This document shows, one piece after another, positions 1-9,508 of a DNA stretch of 64,000 nt. The stretch comes from Mesorhabditis belari (Eukaryota > Nematoda > Chromadorea > Rhabditida > Rhabditidae): NCBI GenBank assembly GCA_958450365.1, contig CAUEEP010000939.1, positions 620,001 to 684,000 on the forward strand. The letters are read 5' to 3'. The notes under the pieces are model-generated. The model had not been told where the DNA came from, did not search any database, and worked only from the letters and a program-made list of their open reading frames with translations. Position 1 is the stretch's first letter, and each line of letters starts with the position of its first letter. Made by a program: the position numbers and the translations under genes.

Positions 1-65
1 ATCCGGGTTAGTAATTAGTAATTGTTTTTGATATCTTTAATATCCTGATTTAAACTTAATTTTAG

Positions 66-2974
66 AATTATGAAACTTCTTTGGAGATGCAAAAAAAGAA
101 TTTGAAAAGCTTTGAGCGTCAAATGAATGACCAGAAAGCTTCCATCGACACGAAGAAAGTTGCAGAAACTGAGGACCGCATACTCAAATTCACAGAGGGT
201 ATTGATTTTTTTTGCTTTGGAAACATTTTAACCAAAAATTTAGAGCACAAAGAAGCACAAAAGTTTGCCGACGAAGCAAAGGCTAGAGTCGCCAAAGTCG
301 ATGAACGACTGCAAGTTGTTAGACGAGAACTTCTCACAGTAAAACCTTTGTTTGGTTAAAGTTCTTGCTTTTTTAGCTCTTCGAAGATGAAATCTCTGAA
401 GCAAAGAAGAAACGCCAAGCTGCTGAGAAGACGCTCACAAAAGAACAAGCTGCTATCAACACTGCTGATCATAACATGAAGAAGGTTTGGTAAAAGGTAG
501 CTTTGGATCTTTTTATGTTTAGGCGCTCACACGCAAGAAGGAGATTGAAGGTGATCTTGAAGGTCTTTGTGAACAGCTCGAGGGCAAAGAAAAAGAAACG
601 TCGGACACCTCGGAAGAACTTGCTGAGTTGAAAGAGAATAAGGCAAAGATGGAGGTTTTTCATGATTTTTAATAAACTAGTAGTTAGTTTTATTTTAGGC
701 CCGCTTGAAAGAGATTGATGCCACTTTGAAAGAGATTCGAGTTGGCAATCAAGAACTTGATAAAGAAGAGGTTAGCTTTGGGAAAATGATTTATTGAAGT
801 ATGTGATATTTAGAATGAACTAGAGAAGAAGATGAAAGAAGTTACTGCCGCTATCACCCAAGTCAAAGAAAGAATGAGTCACTTCAAGAAGCAGATCAGG
901 CAACGAGATGAACAGGTCAGTTGCATGATATGAATTCCCTGATGATCAATTTATAGCGTGGGAAACTTCCGACTCATGATATCACTTCTTTGTCTATCGA
1001 TCGTTCCAAGATGGATGTTGGTGAAGAGGAAGCCGAAGCCAAAAGAAGACTTGTAAGATAGCTTTGTAAAGCAAAAAGAACCATTTGTCCATTTAGTTGT
1101 ACGACATTGACGATGATGAAAGGATTGTTCAAAAGGAAGGAGGTGCTCGTGTGCCCGAATTGCCTGGAGAGGTCACTTTATTGTTGGTGTTGAATTATTT
1201 TTAGTTTAGACTGAAGAGGAGTATCTTCTTCGTGTTGCAGAACTTGAAGGGCTAAAAGATGAGCGACGACGTCAAGTGCAAAAGGCCTGCGAAAAACAAC
1301 GATCAGAATTGTTCGATGAACTGGAAGCAAGAGAAGCTGAAATACGCACCCGCTTCAACGAGGAAAGCAATTCTCCCCTAATGACTGGAAAGCTTCCCGA
1401 GTACACTGAAGAAGAGGTCTATTGTTAATTCTTGTTTTTGTAAAAACGGATTTTAGATTGATGAATTCAACGAGGAAGAACTCAATTTCAAACTGAAGAC
1501 CGTCGAGCAAAAGGCACATGGAGGCAAATCAAAGCTAAATCTTCGAATGGTTGATGAATACAAAGAAAAGGTTTGTTTTATTGGTAATGTAGTTGATTGA
1601 TGGAAGAGATTTAGGTGATTCGTTATGAGGAGGAACTCCAGAGACTGGATGCGATTCGTGCGCTACGCAACCGTCACGAAACCAAGTTTGTTGAATTGAC
1701 GGCCGATCGACTCACTGAGTTCACAAAGGTACTTTTTTCTTTGGAGCAGTCAAATCTGTATTTATAGAGCTTCCAAAAGATCAAGGAGTACGTGAAGCAG
1801 ATGTATCAAATGCTGACAATTGGAGGAAATGCTCAAATTGAAGTAAAGGATGTGATTAGACCATTCGAGCATGGAGTTCAATATTTGTAAGTCTTGAACT
1901 TTTTCAACTGTTATGCTGTTTTATAGGGTGAGGCCTCCTAAGAAATCATGGAAAAGGATCCAGAATCTGTCTGGTGGAGAAAAAACGCTGTCATCACTGG
2001 CTCTCGTGTTTGCTCTTCACAAATTCAGGTTGGATTTCTCGATAGAAAGTTGTACTTGATGATTTAGACCTACTCCTCTCTACGTAATGGATGAGATCGA
2101 TGCCGCTCTTGACTTCAGAAACGTCTCTATCATTGGGCACTATGTGAAAGTAGCGCGTTCCGTATTCGCAAAAACTAATGTCAAATTTAGGAACAAACCA
2201 AGAATGCCCAGTTTATCATCATTTCCCTTCGATCGAACATGTTTGAGAAGAGTGATCGTTTGGTTGGCGTTTGCAAGGTAGGAGAGTTGGGTTGCATTCC
2301 GTTTTACGTTATTTACAGGTACGTGACTGCTCACGGAACATTGTTGTTGAGCCAGCCGCTGTGATGGCAAAGGTTGAACCACTTCAGGTACGGAAAATTA
2401 ATGTAAAACTAAACCCAAAGTTTTTAGAAAGCGATTTGCCATCTCACAAATGTGAGGCTCGACTTCGACAACAACCCCAATCCGGCAGCAAAGGTGAGCC
2501 TAATTTTGATTAACCTACCGTAAATATTCCAATTGAAGACCCGGATCTTCTATTTTTCAAACCCCCAAAATCGGTCGGCCAAAAAAAGTAGGTAAGGGTA
2601 CCCCAGATGAATCCAAATTTTAAAAATGTTAAAATTATTCTAAATGATAAATCTTGGTTCAAAACATGCCAAAAACATGTGTAAAAGTGAAATTATTTTC
2701 TGGCCTGGCCCCCCTCCTCCCCGAAAAAATCCCTGTGGATTTTGTTTTTAAAATTATCTTTTAATTTTTTGAAAACTACGTTTCCAATTTTACTGCCAAG
2801 ACTAAAATACTTCTATCTGGACCCAAATCTCCCATTCTACCTGAAAAGAATCTCGGAAAAGTCCCGATTTCGAGGGGTCGACAGGGGGTCTTCTATTTGA
2901 ATAATTACGGTAATCTATTCAAATTTCAGGAGCCACGGTCACCTTTGTCGAAAAGACCGAAGCTTCAAACTTGA
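66..2974 (+). CDS. smc-4: SMC4, condensin core ATPase, C-terminal half (5' end outside window)
   Basis: SMC4 pairs with SMC2 in condensin and compacts chromosomes using ATP. About 18 exons remain, starting at an internal exon at 66. They encode roughly 600 residues: a long charged coiled coil (exons 66 to about 1886), then the C-terminal ATPase head. The head has the signature LSGGEKTLSSLALVF (exon 1927-2028) and the Walker B/D-loop stretch MDEIDAALDF (exon 2068-2149), followed by NAQFIIISLRSNMFE (2191-2277) and VRDCSRNIVVEP (2319-2387). The order PTPLYV before Walker B and IIGHYVK after it is typical of SMC4 rather than SMC1, 2 or 3. The last exon is 2930-2974 and ends with a basic KRPKLQT tail. 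Introns are 38-50 bp except the last (437 bp), which carries a MITE. The hinge, N-terminal head and start codon lie upstream of the window. A nematode dosage-compensation paralogue (DPY-27 type) cannot be excluded from this half alone. Confidence 0.88.
2516..2912. mobile_element. MITE with about 26-bp terminal inverted repeats in the last SMC4 intron
   Basis: The left end reads TACCGTAAATATTCCAATTG and continues into GAAGACCC. The right end is GGGTCTTC followed by TATTTGAATAATTACGGTA, its imperfect reverse complement. The unit is about 397 bp, has TA at both ends and fills most of the 437-bp intron, leaving the splice sites intact. It has no coding capacity. Confidence 0.7.
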
Positions 2975-3349
2975 TGATTAATTTGATCTCATTTTCAATT
3001 CGTTAATTTATTATTTGACTTTATATTGTATGCGTTTCTTTTCACGATTGATTGTATATTTTCAATTTCACCTACCTACTTGAATTATTATTTTCACTTT
3101 TCTATTGTGTGACGTGTCTTACAACTTTCTGCATAGCCCATTTTGTGAGTTGTGATCTCGATATTTGTTTCACTAGAAAGGACTATGTTTTGATTGGAAA
3201 AACTGACGATTACGATTTAATATTTATTGCTTTGATTGAAAATATGCAACTATATACAACAAGGCATCAAAGTTGGTGGATGAGAGAATGAAAGCTCTGC
3301 TTTTCTTCACGGAGATCAAAGGAGGATAAAGGTGGTAAATTATGGTAAA
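2975..3349. other. Convergent 3' intergenic region
   Basis: This AT-rich stretch lies between the SMC4 stop (2974) and the stop of the minus-strand small secreted gene (3350). An open frame at 3052-3291 has no splice context, conserved motif or composition suggesting a gene; it is probably 3'UTR and spacer. Confidence 0.5.
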
Positions 3350-4096
3350 TTATTTTCTTCCCCAATTGGTGAGTGGGGCGACTCGGAGTGGGTTGAAAGC
3401 GAGACCGAAAGGTGTGTAAGCGCCGATCACATTACCACCCAACCCGTAGTAGTAAAGTGATGGAGCTTGTCGCTTTGAACGGAAGAATTCGCTGAAATTT
3501 TTAGGCACTTTAAAATTAAACCCAACTTTTTATTTGCTTTTTTTTTGTAAACTTTGAAAGTGACGCAATTTACCCGATATCCCTTCTCTTGCGTCCCCAT
3601 TGGCTGAGCGCGGCCACTTGCTCTACGAGATTTGCCTCGATCCCGCTGTAGCTCTCGATTCTTCGTTTTGGCCGTTTAAACTCCGATCTACAATTTGAAT
3701 ATGCAAATTTTGATGATAATTGTTGGCGGTGATTTACGCCAAATTTTTTGCGCAATTTGCCATAACTTTCTTCTAAGTGGGCCAATCTTTGTGATTTTGG
3801 TGTCATTTTATTGCACTTATTGAGATCTACAAAATGACACCAAAATCATAAAGATTGGACCACTTCGAAGAAAGTTATGATGAGTTGCGGAAAAAAATTT
3901 AGCGTAAACCCCTTAATTGTTTTATAGTTATAAGCTGCGCTCTCAAAAAAGCCCTCTTATTGGCTGAATATCTTCAATAGGTTGTTAAGTCAATTTTTTT
4001 GATACTTTTTGATACAATATAGATTAAAACAGACGATGAGATCAACGACGATGCAGCAACGCTTACAGCCAACAGGAATAGAATCAAAATTTGCAT
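3350..4096 (-). CDS. Small secreted protein with a KR processing site (about 63 aa, two exons)
   Basis: I do not recognise the family. Exon 1 (4096 to about 4047) encodes a typical signal peptide, MQILILFLLAVSVAA. Exon 2 (3491-3350) starts after an AAATTTCAG acceptor and encodes SEFFRSKR, then QAPSLYYYGLGG, NVIGAYTPFG, LAFNPLR, VAPLTNWGRK and stop. The SKR just before QAPS looks like a basic processing site, so the mature product may be a peptide of about 38 residues rich in Tyr and Gly; a glutamine at its new N-terminus could become pyroglutamate. The phase closes with a weak donor (GTTGAT at 4046-4041). A stronger GTAAGC donor at 4066-4061 does not close the phase without an extra exon, so the exon 1 boundary is uncertain. 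A TATA-like TATATAAA lies shortly upstream of the ATG. The intron holds a foldback repeat. It is convergent with SMC4. Confidence 0.55.
3733..3910. repeat. Foldback repeat, arms of about 78 bp
   Basis: The left arm (3733-3809) contains CATAACTTTCTTCTAAGTGG and GATTTTGGTGTCATTTT. The right arm (3829-3910) is its imperfect reverse complement, with AAAATGACACCAAAATC and CGAAGAAAGTTATGATGAG. The loop is about 20 bp. It sits in the intron of the small secreted gene and explains the open frame that crosses it on the minus strand. Confidence 0.75.
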
Positions 4097-4689
4097 TTCC
4101 GTTTTGGATGTTGATGGTTAATTTAGTGAATTAGTGAACTTTATATACCATTTTTTTAAAGTTGATGGCTGATTTTGTCATCGAAATGAAAAACTCCGCC
4201 CATTTTTATGCGAATTGTGCCAAAAATCTCTACATCACTTTTTCTCTCTTTTTTTTTGATGACTGATCCAGCATGACATCAACATCAACGTGTTTTCTGG
4301 ATCTTTTCATCCGTTGACTTCTTTCCTCTTTTTCTTTTTTCTTTTTTCGTCTTTTTTTCTTCTTCGGTGTCGTGTCATTTAAAGAAATTAAGCTAAAATT
4401 AGAGATAAATTTGCGATTTCGATTGTGGACTAATGCGATTAACCTTGTCTAACTGCAAAAGAAGAACCTTTTTGGCTAAAATGTTACATCATTTGGTTTT
4501 TGGTGATCATTTGATTTGATCATTTGGTGATCATTTGATGGAATGGTTTGTTAGAATCGATTGCTTGCAGTTTGCTCAGCTCGACTATTCTTTAAAAAGT
4601 TAGAAAGCTCTGCGATAGGACTGAGATTTAGCGATAGCGATTAGCGAAAAGCTATAGCGATGAGCGCGGAAACGAGAGTTATTGTATTT
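4097..4689. other. Upstream region of the secreted gene, no gene seen
   Basis: This AT-rich DNA has T-rich runs near 4320-4360, short ATCATTTG repeats near 4490-4540 and GCGATTAGCGA-like repeats near 4610-4660. I see no coding exon. The part next to 4096 presumably carries the promoter of the minus-strand secreted gene. Confidence 0.4.
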
Positions 4690-4925
4690 AGTAAGTAAGT
4701 AAGTAGGTAGGTAAGTGAGTAAGTAAGTAAGTAAGTAGGTAAGTGAGTAAGTAAGTAAGTAGGTAGGTAAGTGAGTAAGTAAGTAAGTAGGTAGGTAAGT
4801 GAGTAAGTAAGTAAGTAGGTAGGTAAGTGAGTAAGTAAGTAAGTATTTAGGTAAGTAAGTAAGTAAGTAAGTAAGTAGGTAAGTGTGTAAGTAAGTAAGT
4901 AGCTAAGTAAGTAAGTAAGTAAGTA
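4690..4925. repeat. GTAA/GTAG tetranucleotide microsatellite
   Basis: An array of GTAAGTAAGTAAGTAG-type units, interrupted by GTGAGTAA blocks that recur about every 36 bp, giving a weak higher-order repeat. It ends directly against a tRNA 3'-half-like sequence. Confidence 0.9.
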
Positions 4926-4965
4926 AGCTCTGAGGGTCGAGGGTTCGACTCCGGCGCGCGGCAGA
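4926..4965 (+). repeat. tRNA-like 3' half next to a microsatellite
   Basis: CTCTGAGGGTCGAGGG followed by GTTCGACTCCGGCGCGCGGC resembles a T-arm with B box (GGTTCGACTCC, matching the GGTTCGANTCC consensus) plus an acceptor-like GC-rich end. No 5' half is present; its place is taken by the tetranucleotide array. It is similar in form to the fragment at 48462-48494. Confidence 0.45.
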
Positions 4966-5496
4966 TTTTGTGAAATAATTTTGCTAAAAGAACGAGTTTT
5001 CCGTTTTCTAGGGTAATTTTTAATGCTGATTCCAAAAAATATGGTTTCAGTCTAGGTTTCCGTACAAAGAAACGAAAAAATTAATTTTTTTTGCGACTAC
5101 AACTGACTCAAGGTCATTTTCTATGTCACTAGATTTTTTGCAAAAACTTTTCCAAAAACTTTCCCAATCTTTTCCAATCTTTTGAGGTAATTTGTTTACG
5201 TTTTAAAGTAGTTTTTTTCTTTTAAAACAACCAGTTACTAAAAATAGCCAAATTAAAATGTTTACAATAGTTTTTGAGCACTTTGAGCAAAACAACATTT
5301 CTCTAAATTACAAATACCGAATTTGGTTTGAAATTTGGAGAGAGATTTTGTTTGAAATCAATGAAATCAATGAAATCAATGAAATCAATCAAATCAATCA
5401 AATCAATTTGAAATCACTTTTTCAATGTTAAAACGTTATTCTAAAGTTTTCTCACTGTTTAAGAATGAAAAGAAATGAATCATTTTGATGAAATGA
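4966..5496. other. AT-rich intergenic DNA with a short tandem repeat
   Basis: No coding exon was seen. A TTTTCTAGGGTAATTTTTAATGCTG-like stretch near 5005-5030 resembles parts of 26465-26500 and 53985-54020, suggesting a dispersed repeat. Positions 5355-5420 hold AAATCAATG/AAATCAATC tandem units. Confidence 0.4.
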
Positions 5497-5957
5497 GGGG
5501 GTGGGACAAATGCGACCTTTTTTTTGCGCACCTGGACATTTGGGCACCTTTTTTTTGCTGGAAAAGGCCTTAGGAAAGGTCGTAGAGCTTCGAAAATGTT
5601 CCAATATAAGGGAATCGTATGCGTAGATTTAGAATTTCGACAAATCAGACCTCGCTGACACGTCAAATTTGGGCTAAAAGGCAAAAACTACGCAACTTAA
5701 CGCTTTTCCGCAGTTTTTGCCTTTTAGCCCAAATTTGACGTATCAGCGAGGTCTGATTTGTCGAAATTCTGAATCTACGCGTACGATTCCCTTATATTGG
5801 AATATTTTCGAAGCTCTACGACCTTTCCTAAGGCCTTTTCCAGCAAAAAAAAAGGTGCCCAAATGTCCAGGTGCGCAAAAAAAAGGTAGCATTTGTCCCA
5901 CCCCTGAAATGACATAAAAAATCGGAAAACAGAGCGCTTGATGATGAAAAATTTTCA
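5497..5957. mobile_element. Long foldback element, copy A (near-palindrome, arms about 190 bp)
   Basis: Starting at GGGGTGGGACAAATGCGACC, the sequence runs to a centre near 5700 and then repeats itself in reverse complement to GCATTTGTCCCACCCC (ends 5904). Both arms include TGCGCACCTGGACATTTGGG (or its complement), a TCGTAGAGCTTCGAAAAT-like block and AAATTTGGGCTAAAAGGC. The loop is about 25 bp. The outer flank 5905-5957 (AAAACAGAGCGCTTGATGA) is shared, inverted, with copy B at 9839-9885, so the unit is longer than the palindrome. No transposase is encoded. Open frames here are artefacts of the palindrome. Confidence 0.85.
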
Positions 5958-6073
5958 TTTTCTCTCATTTCCAAAGAAAGAAAAGTCAAAAGACTATTTT
6001 CTAAAGATCAAATGAACAGTGAAAGAGGTGAAAAACGAAATTTTTCGTGCTTTTTGTGAAAAAAATGAAATCG

Positions 6074-6079
6074 TTTATT
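6074..6079 (-). promoter_or_regulatory. Poly(A) signal AATAAA of the 6082-7890 gene
   Basis: On the minus strand AATAAA lies 2 bp past the TAG stop at 6084-6082. Its position supports the gene's predicted 3' end and implies a very short 3'UTR. Confidence 0.5.
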
Positions 6080-6081
6080 TT

Positions 6082-7890
6082 CTAGAAAAGAAAGCTCAAC
6101 CATCGCTTTTCTTTGAGCTCTTCTTCGGCCTGAAATTGAAAAATTACAATTCAACTTGCTAGAGAAGTTCTAACCTTTATACAAGCTTCATCGTAGCACT
6201 CGCTGCCGAAAATCACCGCATTTGGTTGACATTCTTTGCCGAGTAAACGAGATGCTGCTGGAAAAGAATAGCATTCACCTCTTTAGCATTGACAGCTTAA
6301 AAGAATAGCATTGACTATAGCTTAGACAAAAAAAATAACAATTTAAACTTAATCTTTGTGCTTTATACTTTCTGGACTCTGTTCTAAAGTTAAATTTTGA
6401 AAAAATTCAATTATTGTAGCAATACTTCAAGGAAAATTGAAGTGAAATAAATGAAAATCGAATTTTTAGCCTAAGCCAACCAGGATTAGACTTCTTATTT
6501 TAGAGTTAGTCTTGATCTAGAATCAAACCAAAGCTTGGGATTAGGTAAGCTTGAGATCAGCATCGTCTACGGACTGGACTACGGACTGGACTATAGACTG
6601 GACTACGGACTGGACTATGGACTGGACTACGGACTGGTCTACGGACTGGACTATGGACTGGACTACGGACTGGTCTACGGACTGGACTACGAACTGGACT
6701 ACGAACTGGACTACGGACTGGACTACGGACTGGACTACGGACTGGACTACGGATTGCATTTTATGTTTTAGTTAAAGTTATACTTGTTAAATGTTTAATG
6801 TAAGAAGAAATCAATGTTTCATCAAAGAAATCAATTAGGAAACGGGAATGAATGATGATAAAGTGAAATATAGACCAAATAAATCATAGAGAAGTTATAA
6901 ATGTCATAAATGTAGAGACAAAAGAAAGGTACGAAGAAACAAGATAGAGTGAAAATGCAAATAAATAGATTACCTACAAGAGAGAGCCGTTAGATCTAGA
7001 GCCGTTAGATCTAGAGCCGTTAGATCTAGAGCCGTTAGATCTAGAGCCGTTAGATCTAGAGCCGTTAGATCTAGAGCCGTTAGATCTAGAGCCGTTAAAT
7101 CTAGAGCCGTTAGATCTAGAGCCGTTAGATCTAGAGCCGTTAGATCTAGAGCCTCTCGTTCTGATTTTACTCAAGGTAAAGCTTAAGCATATCTCCTGGC
7201 ACAGTGCCCATTATCTAATCGATTCAACATTTCAACCTACCCGAAAAAGTCGATCAACTTAGATGGTCTATAACTCGAGGTATAGACGCTGAATTAACTT
7301 ATGGTTGGTTTCGTTAGAATCTTCATTAAATTTGGTTATAGAAAAGTAAAATGTGCTTTGTATGCTCAGGTAAAAGAACATCAAGAAAATTTGTGTCAAA
7401 GTTGAACTACCTACCTGGAATGATTGATCAACTTAGATGGTCTATAATATAATAAGCTTTGAGCTTTTTAAGAATCTTTCTGAAAAACCCACGTCCAATA
7501 TGACATTTGTCAAATCTTTTCTTCTCTGGTGGTCCTTGCAAATTTCTGGGAATTTTCGAAACTAAAGAAATTTGTTGAGAATGAGAGAGCTTTAAAACGC
7601 TTTAAAACGCTTTAAAACGCTTTAAAGCTTTAAAACATACGATTAAGTATTTCCCCGTTTTCTCCGATGACAACCTTTTGACTGAGAATTTCCAATATCT
7701 TTGCGTATTGTCGATTCGCGTTAATTATAAGGAACGAGTCTAGAAAATGTATTTTCTTTTAAACTTGTAAACGCATCCTTTCTAGCGCACTAAATTCCAT
7801 TTTTTAAACGAAAGAAAAGCTTAACTCACTGCAAATCGCCAACATTGTCACCGATGCAACGATTGAGATTTTCAGCCAAGTACGCTGCAT
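6082..7890 (-). CDS. Small secreted cysteine-containing protein (63 aa, three exons)
   Basis: I do not recognise the family. Exon 1 (7890-7830) encodes the signal peptide MQRTWLKISIVASVTMLAIC and ends at a strong GTGAGT donor. Exon 2 (6257-6175, after a TTTTCCAG acceptor) encodes ASRLLGKECQPNAV, IFGSECYDEACIK. Exon 3 (6129-6082, after a TTTCAG acceptor) encodes AEEELKEKRWLSFLF and stop. The phases close exactly at both joins (61 + 83 + 48 nt = 63 codons plus stop), and an AATAAA follows the stop, which together argue for a real gene. The mature protein has three cysteines (CQPNAVIFGSEC, five residues, C) and an acidic/basic amphipathic tail. Intron 1 is about 1.57 kb, unusually long here, and carries two minisatellites. 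The function is unknown: it could be a peptide hormone, an antimicrobial or a cuticle/lumen factor. Confidence 0.6.
6565..6753. repeat. 12-bp minisatellite (TGGACTACGGAC), about 16 copies
   Basis: Tandem TGGACTACGGAC with variants (TGGACTATGGAC, TGGTCTACGGAC, TGGACTACGAAC). Because 12 is a multiple of three, every frame stays open as a repeat peptide (YGLDYGLD-like and others). It lies in an intron of the small secreted gene and is not taken as coding. Confidence 0.9.
6984..7150. repeat. 15-bp minisatellite (GAGCCGTTAGATCTA), about 11 copies
   Basis: Nearly perfect tandem GAGCCGTTAGATCTA units with a single A-for-G variant near 7098. The open frames across it (SRSNG repeats) are a by-product. 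It is in the same intron as the 12-bp array. Confidence 0.92.
7590..7640. repeat. GCTTTAAAAC decamer repeat, about 4 copies
   Basis: A short tandem of GCTTTAAAAC/GCTTTAAA, still inside intron 1 of the 63-aa secreted gene. Confidence 0.8.
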
Positions 7891-8150
7891 TTGGGAGATC
7901 GATTTTCGGAGATTTTCAGAGATTTTCAGATTTTTGGTGATTTTCAGAGATTTTTAGAGACTGCATTTTCAAAAATCGAGTTCAATCCTTGCAAAGCCTC
8001 AAATTTCAATGTTCACATGCATCTGTGCAAATAAGAAAATGTTGTCTTTTAGAGAAATAGTGAAAATTTGAGAGAAATTTGTCTGCAACCACTTGCAAAG
8101 TTTTCTTGATAAGACTTTTTAATAAGAGATTGAAAATTTAAGAAACTAAA
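7891..8150. other. Upstream region of the 63-aa secreted gene
   Basis: This region holds the presumed minus-strand promoter. GATTTTCAGAGATTTT-type short repeats occur at 7905-7960. No other gene was seen. Confidence 0.35.
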
Positions 8151-8272
8151 ATACATGGTGGTCCATAAAAAAAGTGGCCCACTTTGCTTAACTGAAGATT
8201 TTTTTTGCGCTGAGTTTTGATGGCACATCGAACATCCGCGAAAATGCGAGCACTGACAGATTTGCATATGCC

Positions 8273-8517
8273 TACCGTATTTTCTCTAACAGTAGTGCAC
8301 CCCTACAATAATCCTACAATAACCCCGGCGAGCCGAGTTGGTGACGATTTTACGGTTTCCAAGCTTTTGCAGGAGCTCAACACTCTAATCCCCCACAAGA
8401 TCTCATCGTCAGCTACATTTTCCGACCCCACATCGATAGGTTCTGATAAGCGGTTCTCGAGATTTCGAACAATTTAGGCGACGCTCAGGGTGCACTACTA
8501 TTAGAGAGAATACGGTA
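8273..8517. mobile_element. MITE nested in the transposon leader
   Basis: The left end TACCGTATTTTCTCTAACAG continues TAGTGCACCC. The right end GGGTGCACTACTATTAGAGA continues GAATACGGTA, an inverted repeat of about 30 bp. TA occurs at both borders, as expected for Tc1/mariner-type target sites. The unit is 245 bp with no credible coding sequence; the open frame across 8217-8477 runs through its border. Confidence 0.75.
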
Positions 8518-8710
8518 TATGTGTCGTAGCCGTTTACGAAATTCAGCCGCTAACGAATGAGGGTATTTCCGGACGTGCAATCAAAAAGTCACCCACATAA
8601 AAAATGTTCATAATACATATATTTTATGATAAATTTTTGAAATTAGCTCATTTGGTTCAGTAGAAAATTTTTTTTGAGCCCCCAAAGTTTAGGTTCAAAA
8701 ATGCCCTAAA

Positions 8711-9508
8711 ATGGCTATGAGCAAGAGAAAAATGGCTCCCCAATTGAATGTTTCTGATAGAACTATCCGTCGTATCGTCAAAAAGGATTTGGGTCTTCAC
8801 CCTTACAAGTTAAGGAAGCATAATGGCCTGACGGATCTTCAAATGAGAAACAGGAAGCAAAAATGTGCTCTTCTTCTTGCAAGGGCCGCAAATGATGAGC
8901 ATCTGATGACGCTTTTTACCGACGAGGAATTATTCAACATTGAGCAAGTTTTCAACTCTCAAAATGATCGAATTTTGGCTCACAGCCCTCAAGAAGCAAA
9001 TAAAAGTGCCCGTTTTGTGGACAGGAACTCACATCCAGCAGGAGTCATGTTTTTTGCAGGGGTGTCAGCAACTGGTCGCACGCCGTTGATTTTCGTTGAT
9101 AAAGGGCTGGAAATTAACACAGACGTGTATCTGGATGTTCTCACGAAACATATACAGCGGTGGAGTCAAGGACATTATCAAAATCAGCGCTGGACGTTGA
9201 TGCAAGACGGCGCCCCAGCGCACAAAGCAAAAAAGTCCCAAGAGTGGAGTCGAAACAATTTGCCCGACTTCATTCCCGCCAATGAATGGCCAGCTAATTC
9301 GCCCGACCTCAATGTTATGGATTTCTGTGTTTGGGCAATTTTGGAGCAAAAAGCACGCACAACAAAACATGCAAACGTTGAAAGTCTGAAAAAGGCTCTG
9401 AAGAAAGCCTGGGCAAAAATTCCACAAAGTACCCTGCGGGCCACCGTGGAAAGTTATCCAAAGCGTCTTAAAGCCGTTATCAAGAATAAAGGTGCCCATA
9501 TTGAATAA
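8711..9508 (+). CDS. mariner-family transposase, DD37D (maT-like), N-terminally short
   Basis: This cut-and-paste DNA transposase would act on its own terminal repeats at TA sites. The 265-residue ORF begins with part of the DNA-binding region (VSDRTIRRIVKKDLGL, HPYKLRKHNGLTD), then the catalytic domain. The first Asp is in FTDEELFNIEQVF, the second in LMQDGAPAHKAKK and the third in NSPDLNVMDFCVW. Counting gives 37 residues between the second and third Asp, that is DD37D, the spacing of the maT group rather than DD34D mariner or DD34E Tc1. Full-length relatives are usually about 330-350 residues. The missing piece is the N-terminal paired-type helix-turn-helix, which may lie in the leader interrupted by the MITE at 8273-8517. 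All three acidic residues are present and the ORF has no stop, so the catalytic part may be recent. The start at 8711 is simply the first Met in frame. Confidence 0.85.
   Translation: MAMSKRKMAPQLNVSDRTIRRIVKKDLGLHPYKLRKHNGLTDLQMRNRKQKCALLLARAANDEHLMTLFTDEELFNIEQVFNSQNDRILAHSPQEANKSARFVDRNSHPAGVMFFAGVSATGRTPLIFVDKGLEINTDVYLDVLTKHIQRWSQGHYQNQRWTLMQDGAPAHKAKKSQEWSRNNLPDFIPANEWPANSPDLNVMDFCVWAILEQKARTTKHANVESLKKALKKAWAKIPQSTLRATVESYPKRLKAVIKNKGAHIE

Larger units (their letters stand above)
8151..9508 (+). mobile_element. mariner-like (DD37D) transposon, probable non-autonomous or damaged copy
   Basis: The unit contains the transposase ORF at 8711-9508. A possible left end is CATGGTGGTCCATAAAAAAA at about 8154, followed by GTGGCCCACTT, a style common for mariner ends. 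I did not find its reverse complement after 9508, so the right boundary is unknown and may be deleted. A MITE interrupts the leader at 8273-8517. Confidence 0.55.

Noticed and set aside
66..2974. SMC1/HIM-1 or SMC3 cohesin subunit
   Set aside because: The wording around the signature and Walker B (PTPLYVMDEIDAALDF, NVSIIGHYVK, NMFEKSDRLVG) fits SMC4 better than cohesin SMCs.
5436..5958. Frames of 66-82 aa on both strands (MPFSPNLTCQRGL and others)
   Set aside because: The same frame appears in both arms and again near 9878-10072 because of the foldback element; repeat-derived.
8217..8477. 86-aa frame as transposase N-terminus
   Set aside because: Most of it lies in the nested MITE (8273-8517), so it cannot be a native part of the transposase.
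9065..9499. Minus-strand frames of 144 and 86 aa
   Set aside because: They are antisense to the DD37D transposase; the plus frame has the catalytic motifs.
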